Source: Moesziomyces globuligerus (lineage: Eukaryota; Basidiomycota; Ustilaginomycetes; Ustilaginales; Ustilaginaceae). Taken from it: 64,000 nt of DNA. A program made the position numbers and the translations under genes. This document shows positions 27,320-36,714 of this stretch, one piece after another. The notes beneath the pieces were generated by a model. It ran no database searches. It was given only the letters and a program-made list of their open reading frames with translations, and was not told the origin of the DNA. The DNA is taken from NCBI GenBank assembly GCA_030849465.1, contig JARVLF010000019.1, forward strand, positions 186,001 through 250,000, written 5' to 3'. The stretch's first letter is position 1. Each line of letters opens with the position of its first letter.

Positions 27320-30286
27320 TCACATGAACCAGAGACACTCGACAAAGGCGGCGTTCTGCTTGAAGTGGTTCATCATGCGCATCGACTCGGCCTCGCTGAT
27401 CTCGTCGATCTCGCGTTCGCCGCGCTCGGACGAAGCGACCGTCTCGCCATCGTCGGGACCGTAGACGAAGGCGCGCGCCTTCTCGCAGAGGATGTCGGCG
27501 TAGTAGGCGGGCGGGACGAGCGAGACGGCGCGCGTGGCGCGGCAGTAGGTGTAGCAGAGCGAGTTGATGCATCGGATGAGGTGCTCGCTGGTGAAGCCCA
27601 TCTCGTTGCGCAGCACCACGTAGTGGCACGGCCGAGCGGTGCCGACGAGACCCGCCTGCGACTGCAGGTAAAAGTCGAAGCCAAAGGGCGAGACGATGGC
27701 CGAGTCGACGCAGGTGCCCGCCGGCAGGTTGCCCGAGCGATCGCCCTGGAGGTCACGCTCGTCCTTGGCGAAGAAGCGCACGTGGTGGCCCTTGCCGCAG
27801 ACCACAAAGGTGACCTTGATCGTAGCATCGGGACGCAGCTCGCGTGCGGCATCCTTGATGGCCGCCAGCTCGTGGTCGAGCGCCGCCTGGTACTGACCCT
27901 CGGAGACGCCGTCGCGGAAGAAGACGATCGAGTCCGGCAGACGGCCCTGGTTGGCGGCCTGCCACTTTTTGAGGTGGCCGAGCATCATGCCCTTGGAGTG
28001 CAGCATGACCTCCTGCACGGCGCCGCCGCGCGGGTTGGTCTGGGTGCGTAACTCGCTCGAGTAGCGCTTGGCGGCGCCGTCGATGGTGGCGACCGAGCCG
28101 GCGATCGAGGGCTTGTCGGAGCCGGGACCCGGATGGGTGACGTCGGCGCCGATGAGCATGGTCTGGCGACCGAAGCGAGGGAGGTCGCGCTCGCTGGTGA
28201 CGACGTGGTTGGTGCCGCCGAGCTTGACGTTGATCTTCATGGCGACGTTGGCCACGTACTGAGGACGGCCGCGCATGTTGAAGGCCTTGTGAGCGCTGAC
28301 GCACTGCGTGGCGACCGGCGTGGAGAGCTCGAGGGCGGCGGCGCGCTTGATCGTGTTGTAGAACGCCTGGTCCTGCTGGTCGAGGATGATCATGAAGAGC
28401 TGCGGCGGCGGAGGAAGCTTGCCCGGGCCGCCGCTCTGCTTGGCCTCGGCGAAGGCGGCGCGGCCGAGCTCGGTCATGTGGGTTCGGACGAGATCAAAGT
28501 TGACGCGCTGCTTGACGATGCGCGGGCGCAGGTTGCGGACGCGCATGCCTAACTTCTGGAGAGCGTCGACCTGGGCCATGATGAACTCCTGGACGGCGCC
28601 CTCGGGCTGGCGACTGTAGTCGAGCACGGCCCAGGTGATGAGCTCGGCGCCGGGCTGGAAGAACTTGGCGCCGACGAGGTTCCAGGCGCCGTTGTTGACG
28701 CGCGGGCGCTGGGAGCCCGAGGCGTAGCTGACCTCGGGCGCGGCGATGACGCGGGCCTCGGTGGTGATGGGCTGCTTGTCGACGGTGACGCCCCAGCCAC
28801 GGAGGTAGGCGTCGTTCTCGTAGCCGACCTCTGCGCGGATCTCGTCGACGCGGCGCTTGCGCTCGTCGGGCCTCAGCATGGTGCGACGGATCATGTCGGC
28901 CGACTGGTTCGGGGTGAGGCTCGTAGCGGGGATGGGACCCTTGGGCACCACCTCGCAGCACTCCATGGGGACGGCGGAGCGCTGGGCGCCTAAGCGAACG
29001 CAGGGGAGGCGCGGGAAGCGGAGGCGGTAGTTGTACTTCTCGAGGAAGAACTGCGCGACGGTGTACGACTTGCCGTCCTTGGTGGTGAACTCGGTCTCGT
29101 CGGCGGCGCGCGGCGTGAAGCCCTGGAAGGACTCGAGCTTGTTGGTGGGACGGTGGGTGACGCGGATGTCTACGTTCTTGAGACGCAGACGGAGCTGGCG
29201 CTGGTCCTGCTGGCTGAGGACGGTGATGGGGGCAGGGCCGCCAGGGCCGCCAGGGCCACCGCGAGCGCCAAAGTCACCACCGCCGCGGCCGCCGCGGCCA
29301 CCACGACCACCACGCCCACCGCGGCCGCCTCCGCGACCGCCGCCAAGATCACCGGAGGGACCGCCGAGGCTGAGGAGCTTGGTAGCGACGTCGATGAAGG
29401 GGCCGCTGGCGACGAAGGCGGAGTAGGCGGGGTCGAGGTTGACGACGAGGCCTGCGGCACAAGGGCGAGCGGACTGGAAGAATCCGGGCCAGATGTTGGC
29501 GCCCTGGGAGATCTGCATGGCCTTTGTGGGATCGAAGAACTTGCGAGCGGCGTTGGCCGATGTGCCGGACATGTAGCGCGCCTGGAGATTCATGCGGAGG
29601 AGGATGTCGAGCGCCTGGATGCCGTCCTGGATGAGCTCCTGCGGGTTAGCGGCGGTGGCCATGATGGCGCGTCGATCGCCGCGGCAGGACTCGAGGATGA
29701 GGCCGAGGTCGATGTTGCGAGCGACGGAGAGCTTGATCTTGAACCGACGGTCTCGATCGCCGGCGCCAGCGGCAGCGGCAGCGGGCGCCTGGGCGGAAGC
29801 GGCGGCGCCAGGGGCGGGACGACGAGCGGGGACGGCGCCCGGGGTGCCAGCGACGGGGGGCAGGTCCTGGTTGGGAGGGAGGTTGGTCTCCCACTCGAGG
29901 ACGTTGGCGGGGGAGGGGACGACCGAGTAGGCGAGCGCGCGACCATCGTAGACCATGAGACGGGCAAAGTCGTCGGTGATGCCGTGGAGGCCGTCGTGGG
30001 CAGCGGTGCGGAGGGCATGCGTGAGGATCTGCATGGTGAGGCGGGCGGGGAGCTTCTCGCTGCGAGGAGGACGGGCGCCGGGACGAGGCTTTGCATCAAA
30101 GTCGTCGATGGGCGTGATCTCGACGGCGAGGAGCTGGACGTTGTCGAGGATCTTGCCCTTGAGCTGCGCCTTGAAGAGGTTGGTGGAGACTTGGATGGGG
30201 CGACCCTGCTTGTTGCCGGCGTCAGGCCGAGGAGCGGCGCCATAGAGGGTGAGCGCCTGCTGGGCGCCAGCCCGAGCAGCGACCAT
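27320..30286 (-). CDS. AGO1: Argonaute protein with DEDD slicer tetrad and internal RGG box
   Basis: RNA-guided silencing protein of the AGO clade, 988 aa in one exon. Order: N domain (from ~25, RPIQVSTNLFKAQL), linker L1, a Gly/Arg-rich insert with repeated RGG (~311-353), PAZ (~370-510), MID, then PIWI. Catalytic residues can be placed: D715 in LIGADVTHPGPG, glutamate finger E759 in VQEVM, D792 in FFRDGVSEGQ, and D931 in PPAYYADIL. This gives DEDD, the form known from fungal Argonautes such as budding-yeast AGO1 rather than animal DEDH. Spacing D792-D931 (139) matches human AGO2 (138). So slicing activity is expected. The C-terminus LWFM fits the usual MYFx end. U. maydis lacks RNAi genes, so this gene separates the source from that species. 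Confidence 0.96.
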   Translation of the reverse strand: MVAARAGAQQALTLYGAAPRPDAGNKQGRPIQVSTNLFKAQLKGKILDNVQLLAVEITPIDDFDAKPRPGARPPRSEKLPARLTMQILTHALRTAAHDGLHGITDDFARLMVYDGRALAYSVVPSPANVLEWETNLPPNQDLPPVAGTPGAVPARRPAPGAAASAQAPAAAAAGAGDRDRRFKIKLSVARNIDLGLILESCRGDRRAIMATAANPQELIQDGIQALDILLRMNLQARYMSGTSANAARKFFDPTKAMQISQGANIWPGFFQSARPCAAGLVVNLDPAYSAFVASGPFIDVATKLLSLGGPSGDLGGGRGGGRGGRGGRGGRGGRGGGDFGARGGPGGPGGPAPITVLSQQDQRQLRLRLKNVDIRVTHRPTNKLESFQGFTPRAADETEFTTKDGKSYTVAQFFLEKYNYRLRFPRLPCVRLGAQRSAVPMECCEVVPKGPIPATSLTPNQSADMIRRTMLRPDERKRRVDEIRAEVGYENDAYLRGWGVTVDKQPITTEARVIAAPEVSYASGSQRPRVNNGAWNLVGAKFFQPGAELITWAVLDYSRQPEGAVQEFIMAQVDALQKLGMRVRNLRPRIVKQRVNFDLVRTHMTELGRAAFAEAKQSGGPGKLPPPPQLFMIILDQQDQAFYNTIKRAAALELSTPVATQCVSAHKAFNMRGRPQYVANVAMKINVKLGGTNHVVTSERDLPRFGRQTMLIGADVTHPGPGSDKPSIAGSVATIDGAAKRYSSELRTQTNPRGGAVQEVMLHSKGMMLGHLKKWQAANQGRLPDSIVFFRDGVSEGQYQAALDHELAAIKDAARELRPDATIKVTFVVCGKGHHVRFFAKDERDLQGDRSGNLPAGTCVDSAIVSPFGFDFYLQSQAGLVGTARPCHYVVLRNEMGFTSEHLIRCINSLCYTYCRATRAVSLVPPAYYADILCEKARAFVYGPDDGETVASSERGEREIDEISEAESMRMMNHFKQNAAFVECLWFM

Positions 30287-30846
30287 GGTTGCGAATCAGG
30301 GGTTGGAGTAAACGTGCGAGGCGAGAGCGAGAGCGAGAGCGTGAGCGCAAGCGGGGTGGGATGGGGTGCTGGCGAACCAGAGGTGGACAGCTGTGGGAGG
30401 TATATGTATGAGCCAGGGCAGGCCCAAGCGATCGCCAGGTGCCAGCTAGTGGGATTCGCCTTGTGCCTTTTGTGCGTGAGCTGTCGAGTCGGAGATGAGA
30501 GGGCGAAGGCGAGAGAACGAAGCTTCGGAAGGCGGTGGGAAGAGCGAAGGATGAGTGATGAAGCCGAAAAGGCGTGGGAAGGGCGCTGCGCTTTGAAACA
30601 AAAGGGTCCAAAGCGGTCTGAGCGGTGGTGCGGCGGTGCGGCGGTGCGGCACTTTGGCAGTGTTGCGCAACCTCTCTTTTCCTCGGGCCAAAGCTTGGTG
30701 GATGTGCGCCTCCTGCACGAGCCATATCCTCTTACTCATCTGCTGCTCTCGCCTTTTTCTCGCCTGCATTTCTCCTGCACCTTTTCTTTCTGATTTCTTT
30801 CGGCAGCTGCAGCGCAATAAATGTGGAGGAGGAGGAGGAGCTGCAT

Positions 30847-30886
<40 letters not shown>

Positions 30887-30906
30887 TTGGCCAGAGTGAA
30901 CTCATC
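30287..30906. promoter_or_regulatory. Divergent promoter region Argonaute / DUF2461 gene
   Basis: 620 bp between two divergent ATGs. The Argonaute-proximal side has a GAGAGC repeat at 30322-30343. The right half carries a CT-rich tract (30745-30800), then GAG and CAG microsatellites just before the DUF2461 start. A short upstream ORF (ATG at 30821, +) reads through the CAG run as polyserine and overlaps the main ATG. Confidence 0.5.
30847..30885 (+). repeat. (CAG)13 microsatellite in a 5' leader
   Basis: Thirteen perfect CAG units, directly preceded by a GAG-rich run. It lies 22 bp upstream of the DUF2461 ATG. The DUF2461 frame reads it as polyglutamine but has no ATG upstream, so it is most likely untranslated leader. 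Confidence 0.9.
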
Positions 30907-32423
30907 ATGGCCCAACGGAAGCGTCATGGCAAGAGCGCAGATGGAGCCTCCTTCCATGCCGCTGCTGCCTCCGCCGCCGCCGTCGCAGCTTCATCTCGGT
31001 CGAATGCCTCGCTGGCGTCCCTGGAGCCAATGACCACTCGGCGTTCGGCGCGCGCCTCCACGGCCAAGCGCCTCAGCTACCGCGACGACTCGGACGACGA
31101 TGCAGCGCCCGACGACCTCACCGAGGACGAGTACGAGCACAGCGACGACGCACCCACTCCGGACGACGACGACGACGGAGCCTCTGCATCCGCATCCGCC
31201 TCCGAAGATGAAGAGGAGCGCAGCGCACCAAAGCGTCGCAAGCTGACGCCCAAGAACAAGGCGCCCGGCTCGAGTGCAGACTGGCAGCCGGGCGTCACTC
31301 GCGTCGTGGCCAAGCTCGTCGGCGCGCCCCAGACCGACCACGTCGCCAAGGGCGAGCTCAGTCCCAACGTGCTGCGCTTCCTCTCGGATCTGGCGCAGAA
31401 CAACGATCGCGACTGGTTCGTCCGCCACGACGCCGTCTACCGCTACTGCTGGTCCAACTTTGGCGACTTTGCCTCGGCCGTGCTCGACGACATCATGACG
31501 CACGTCGACGCCACCGTCCCCTGGCTGCCTCCCAAGGATCTCGTCTATCGCATCTACCGCGACGTCCGCTTCTCCAACGACAAGACGCCCTACAAGACCA
31601 ACCTCATGGCCACCTTTTCGCGCGGCGGTCGCAAGGGTCCCTTTGCCGGCTACCACGTGCTCATCAAACCCGGCGGCCGAAGCTTCTTCGCTGCAGGTCG
31701 ATGGCAGCCCGAGAAGCAAGACCTCGCTGCCATCCGTCAGCACATCCTCGACGACACGCCCGAGGCTCAGGCGCTCAAACAGGCCGTGCGTAGACAGGAC
31801 TTCATCAAGTGGTTCGGCGCTCCTCCACCAGACTCGAAATCCAAAGCCAAAGCTCCACCCAAAAAGTCCGCACCCGTCCGTCAGCGTTGCAACCTTTGGG
31901 GCGGCGACGACGAGCTCAAAGTGGCCCCCAAGATCCCAGGCGTCGACAAGACGCACGTCGACATCCACTGGCTCAAACTCCGCAGCTTCTGCGTCATCCA
32001 CGAGTGAGTAGTCCCCCTCCGCCCAGCCAGCCAACCGTGCCAAAACCTTATCCGCCAAACGCATGCTGATTCTTGCACTTTGTTGGGGCCCGCGCCTAAC
32101 CTTAAGGTTTGCCGACAAAGAGGTGCTCGCAAACGACTTCCGCGCCCGCCTCGTAGAGGTGGCAAAGGTCAGCCAACCGCTCGTCCGCATGTGAGTCTGC
32201 CTCCCCCCCGAACAATGCCGAGTCGCACACCTTCCGCCCTAACATCTGTAGCCTTGTCCGCTCTCGCCCTCACAGACTCAACTCCATCACTTCGCCCGAC
32301 CCCCCTTCGCCACCACGCTCAGATCCAGACCAAGACTCGGCTGACGACGACGGCCAAGACGACGACGACGACAATGACGAGGAGGAGGACGAGGAGGACG
32401 ACGCATCGGAGCGCGAGAGGTAG
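30907..32423 (+). CDS. DUF2461 family protein, three exons
   Basis: Conserved protein of unknown function (DUF2461/TIGR02453). Proposed join 30907-32003, 32107-32190, then 32252 or 32276-32423. Residues before ~115 are acidic and Ser-rich with an RRSARAS motif; the domain follows with LRFLSDLAQNNDRDWFVRHD, VYRIYRDVRFSNDKTPYKTN and GGRSFFAAGRW, all typical. Intron 1 (103 nt, GTGAGT...CTAACCTTAAG) joins VIHE to FADKEVLANDFRARLVEVAKVSQPL, the expected family continuation. Intron 2 starts GTGAGT at 32191; AG sites at 32251 (just after CTAACATCTGT) and 32275 are both in frame, differing by eight codons. The C-terminal tail is strongly acidic, suggesting nuclear location. ATG 30907 is the first in frame. 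Confidence 0.86.
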
Positions 32424-32575
32424 AGCAAGGCGAAAAGGTTGATCAAGCAGAGCAGACCTCTCTGATTGAATGCGTGCTGCGCCTCGGCGGTGCGAGAACT
32501 GTGTTTGGAGATCGGGAGAGGGTATTTCTGGCGTTATCGGTTTGCATTGCGTGAGGTCGATGATATGGTACAGGC

Positions 32576-33237
32576 TTAGAGTTGGACTTGGCGCGTGCCG
32601 TCGCGGTCGATGACGCGCACTGTAAACGAGCCGAGGTCGACGATGAAGCGCTGCTTGAGTTCGTTGATGCACCTGCGGAGCAGATCGAGTCCTTCGTCGA
32701 GCGACATGTCGGGGCGATGGTATCGGTCGAGTGTCGACATGGCGAAGAAGGCGCCGTAACCATGCGCTGCGAACGGCACCGTCGCCAGCGTTCCGAGGTA
32801 GTCGATCCAGTACAGCGCCGGTTCCGAGCTGGGCAGGTCGAAGCCACCCAGCAGCAGATTCACCTGGTACGGGTTGCGCGAGCGTAGCGATTCGGCCAAA
32901 TCCTTGCGAATCCACGCTGCCGCCGACTTGGGCCTCAACTCCACATGATGCCTACCCTCGCCCAAAAGGAAACCAGTCAGTGGACGATTCCGACCTCGAG
33001 CGTGGCATGGACGTCGGGGGGCACTTACCTGATGCTGTAGAGTCTGCTGTTGCGTTCGACGTACTCTGAAAACTGGAGTGTATCGCCCGGCTCGCCCGAG
33101 AAGGCCATCACCAGATGGTCGCTCAGCACCTTTTGCTTGTCCACGTCCGTCTTCATCTTGACGATCGATCGCGCCGCATTCGAGTCGGACGCGATGATCG
33201 TATACCCCTTGCCTGTGATGCCGAACGCGCACTCCAT
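32576..33237 (-). CDS. PRE1: 20S proteasome subunit beta-4 (PRE1/PSMB2)
   Basis: Non-catalytic beta-4 subunit of the 20S proteasome core. Two exons: 33237-33029 and 32951-32576, intron 77 nt with GTAAGT donor and GGTAG acceptor; the splice restores ERNSRLYSI-R-HHVELRPKSAAAW in frame. The 194-aa product matches yeast Pre1 (198 aa): GYTIIASDSNAARSI at the N-terminus without a cleavable propeptide or catalytic Thr, FSGEPGDTLQFSEYV, SLRSRNPYQVNLLLGG, PALYWIDYLGT, AAHGYGAFF and RPDMSLDEGLDLL. An acceptor 5 nt upstream would break the frame. Tail-to-tail with the DUF2461 gene (152 bp between stops) and divergent from MTW1. Confidence 0.95.
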
Positions 33238-33721
33238 CTTGGGCCGTGTCGTCGAGAGCGGGCGAATGTGCGATGCAGTTCTAGAGTGTGAGAGAGCGAG
33301 TCCGAGCCAAAGGGGATGGGCAGCTGGTGAGCGCAAGGGCGAGCGAGTGGTGGAGTAGAGTGGAGTTGCCAAGGTGAGGGTGCAAAGTGGCACTTGCGCA
33401 GCCTGGGGTGGAAAGTGTCATTTTACGCTGAGCCGGCGCGCGTAGGCCGTGCGTGGCAGCGAGGACGCAGCGATGTGGAGTGATCGACTCGCCGCCCAGC
33501 ACTTCCATCTTCCGAGATTTGAAACAAGATGTAGAAGCGAAGGCCCTAACATCTTGACTTCAATTCCTCCACGCGTCCGGGGACGCGACTCGCAGCAGAG
33601 ATGCAGCTCCGAGCGAGTTTTGGTTGCAGCCTGCATTTGACGAGAGCGGGGTGTTGATCTCGTCCACCTCTACACGTCCATCCACCAGCACCTCCCATAT
33701 ACCCATACGCTGCTCTCCACC
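33238..33721. promoter_or_regulatory. Divergent promoter region PRE1 / MTW1
   Basis: 484 bp between divergent start codons. No proteasome-associated control element (GGTGGCAAA) is seen; the nearest match is the GTTGCCAAGG string at 33366. A CATATACCCATACGCTGC stretch just before the MTW1 ATG may mark the leader. No gene. Confidence 0.4.
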
Positions 33722-34913
33722 ATGCCATCAGCACGGCGATCCTCACACGCAGCCACCGCTGCGGCAGCCTCGTCCGCGGAACCAGGCCCTTCGACTGCGC
33801 CTGCCAAACCCGCCGCCGCCTCAGCCGCCGATAAGAAGGAGGAGGCGTCGACGGACGCGCATCTGGAGCTGCTCACCGAGCACTTTGGCTACAATCCCAA
33901 ATCGTTCATCGATGCGCTCGTCTACCTCTCCAACGAGCATCTGTACAGCATCGCCACCGAGTTCGAGAACGTCGTCAGCGGCCTGCTCGCCGACGTCGAC
34001 GGCGGCGAGCTCGAGGCCGAGCAGGGCATCCACGCCATCCTCACGCTCATGGAGAACGCGCTCGACCACACCATGGACACCTTCGAGCTCTACTGCTTCC
34101 GCTCCGTCTTTGGCATCCGCGCACGCCAGGCGCGCTTCATCACGCTCGACCACCACCGCGGCCTCGACCTCCGCCCCGCCGCTCCGCAGCCGCCCGCGGA
34201 CGACGCCGACAAGCCGCGCCCGGCCAAGGCGGCGCGCAAGAGCATCGCTGCCTCCGCCGCCTCGGCCAGCGCCAACGAACGTAGCTACCGGCTCGGTGAG
34301 ACCGAAGATGCGCTCAAGCGTCAGATCGCAGCTGTACGTCGTCGCTTTTTCCACCTCGATGCTTCGGTGGCGTTGTATGGTTCGCTGACACTTTGCTTTG
34401 TGGGTCATGTAGGCACGGGCGACGCAGCATAAGCTGCTGCAGGCCAAGTCGGCGTCCGAGCAGACGCTGGCTCGCATGGTGGCTCTGTCGGAGCGATTTT
34501 CGGCCATCCTCGTCGGGTCCGAGGCGGGGCCCGTGGTGAGCGAGACGCTCGGCCAGCATGCGCGCAAGCTCAAGGCGGACACGGCACCGCTGTTGCGTGC
34601 GCTGGGGGAGCTGCGTGCTGCCGACCCGCTGGGAGCTCCGCTGCACTCGGCGACGCATGCCGGCGGGGACGAGGACGAGGCTTCGGGCGCAGAGGTTCGC
34701 GCATGGCAGCGCGGCAGGGAAGGATATCTCAACTGGGAGGCGGATCGCATCATTGCAAAGTCCAAACGCAACCCCGCCAACGCTAGCGCCAGCGCGCCTG
34801 CAAAGGAGGAAGACGAGACGCAAGAGTCAAAGACGCCGAAACGAGATCGGACCGCGGCGACGCCTGCGTCGAAACGCAAAACTCCCGCCTCGTCCACCCG
34901 CAGCAGAAAGTAA
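33722..34913 (+). CDS. MTW1: Kinetochore protein Mis12/MTW1
   Basis: Mis12 subunit of the MIND/Mis12 complex, which links inner centromere proteins to the Ndc80 complex. Two exons, 33722-34333 and 34413-34913; the 79-nt intron (GTACGT...TGTAG) falls between codons, joining DALKRQIAA to RATQHKLLQAKSA within a coiled-coil-forming region. 370 aa. The head domain shows the family pattern: LLTEHFGYNPKSFIDALVYL, NEHLYSIATEFENVV, then EAEQGIHAILTLMENALDHTMDTFELYCFRSVFGI, which corresponds to the ExEQGxxxxExLLE...DKFExYxLRN block in other Mis12 proteins. The N-terminus is Ala/Ser-rich and the C-terminus basic (KRDRTAATPASKRK), somewhat longer than yeast Mtw1 (289 aa). Confidence 0.88.
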
Positions 34914-36714
34914 TACGCGCCAAGTCGATGCAATGCGAAGCGCGTGCAGGCAAAGGGGCGAGGGCGAGGCTTCTGGCGTCCAAGCGTGTGTATGTGTGAG
35001 ATGGCAAGTTAGGCTGGTGGTGACATTCAGGCAATAGCTTGTTGCCAAGCAGCTTTTCGTCCAGGTGTGCCGCTGTGCGTAAGGACAGAGGAGGAGAAGG
35101 CATCGAAACAGGCAGAGCGACAAAGGACGCAGGAAGGAAACTAGCAAGCCAGAACAGAACAGGAGGTGCGGTCCACGCACGAGTCTGACCCAACGACGCC
35201 CTCCTGACCGGCTTACGTTTCTTGTCGTTACTCAAGCTCTGCCAAACCAGACCGCCGTCGTACGCTGTCGTCTGCCGTCGCGTGACAAGGCTGCACGATC
35301 ATCTGCAGGGCTCGCGCAACAGGCGTATACGCGCTTACAAGCTGGCCGCGCACGACTCTAGCCAGGCTCGAGCCAGACATCCAAGACACCCGAAACCGTG
35401 TGCAAGATGCTACCAGTCCAACTGCTGTCCCAAGCTCCAAAGGGTGGTGGAAGCATCATCTGCACAGCGCGCAAACACCGCGATGCTGGCGCCACAGCGC
35501 GACGTCCAATCCAACCCGCATCTCGTCAAACCCCACGACATTGGACATCCTCATCCCGCTCATCCCTCCACGCTCAGCATCGCCAATGAGCACTCGCCTC
35601 GTCGTCAGTTTGCCCCTCACCAGAAACACACAGTGACATCGTTTTCGTGTCGTCACAGGCATACGATACAACCAAATAAGATTCAAGTATAGACTCGCAG
35701 TGAGCTTGATTCGACGTATCGCAGTGAGATCCGTCGAGTGAAGCAAGTCTGACGAGCCTCTGCTGAGCCCTGTCAACGCTCTGTCCAGAAGTAGCGCGGC
35801 ACAATCCGACGTGTTGAGGCACGAGGATCCGTAGTGCCTCACCAGTCGTACTGAAGCGCCCTGGTGGAGGTTCCAGAGCGTCGCAGTAGAGGTGCTGCCT
35901 TACGGCGACAGTACCGAGTGCCGATCGAGGTGTCGGCGTCGTCGGGCAATGATACTGATCACGCGAGCGCGAGTTGGTTGCAATGCAAATGCCTGCGATT
36001 GCAACTGCACGACCAAGGAATGACTGTGAGAAGGCTGATAGCGAATACCAAGTGGTGTAGCGAGTAGAGTGGATGGGGCAACACCCCGTCCCCTCGCAGA
36101 GAAGCAAATCTAAGTTTATAGGTACCCGCTCCTCCTCCTGGCGGGCGAGTCGCGACCCGCCTCTGGCAGCTGCGTCGGGCAGCTGAAGGCGAGCGCCTAT
36201 TGTCGTCGCGGCGCTGCACGCGCACTTGATCTGAGCTCGGGGCCGCGTGCGCCTCTGCCTTTAGTCGTATGGAGTGTATGGTGTGCGCGCCGCCGACGAC
36301 CGCCACGAGCTCGTTTGGCCGTCGCCTGCGCTTTAGTGAATTTCCGCAGCTCGACTCGACGTCTTTCACCGACCCAGCGTCAGGCAAGCCCGACGCATCT
36401 CACCGAGATTTCGCCAGAACCGCGGGACCTGTCGAATTTCGCCGACGCGCCCCGCCCAGCTCCCGCAATTTAACAAGCCGCAGGTGGCGCTACCATCATC
36501 TGCGCCAGCGGTCGATGGCGACAAAGCTTCGCATTCTCACCATGTAACCTAGACTCACACCACCTCGCAAGCGGAATCTCAGCTCGTAGCAGTCACAGGC
36601 TGTGCTCGGCAGCATCACGCAGAGGTACTAACGTCATCTCAATACGATTTCGGAGCACGTCGTACCAAGGTAACCTGTATAGTACCTTGTACAAGAAGGT
36701 GGCACGACGATGGA
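34914..36714. other. Gene-poor 1.8-kb intergenic region
   Basis: No convincing gene. Open frames on both strands (for example 35222-35692 + and 35574-36107 -) lack family features and smut-like codon pattern, and base composition is visibly less GC-rich than in neighbouring genes. It contains an 8-bp perfect inverted repeat (TGAGGCAC at 35815-35822, GTGCCTCA at 35834-35841) and a direct repeat of TCGCAGTGAG near 35696 and 35719. It may be long 3' UTRs, decayed sequence or an unannotated noncoding RNA. Confidence 0.45.

Noticed and set aside
23697..30286. Functional cluster of Argonaute with the SMG7-like RNA-decay gene
   Set aside because: Both act on RNA, but fungal gene order here is otherwise unrelated by function and 536 bp separate them; adjacency alone is not evidence.
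30625..30906. Polyglutamine-containing N-terminal extension of the DUF2461 protein
   Set aside because: The upstream part of the frame starts only at a GTG; the first ATG is 30907, downstream of the CAG run.
35574..36107. 177-codon minus-strand frame in the gene-poor region
   Set aside because: Composition is unlike local genes, no domain is recognisable, and a competing plus-strand frame of similar length lies next to it.
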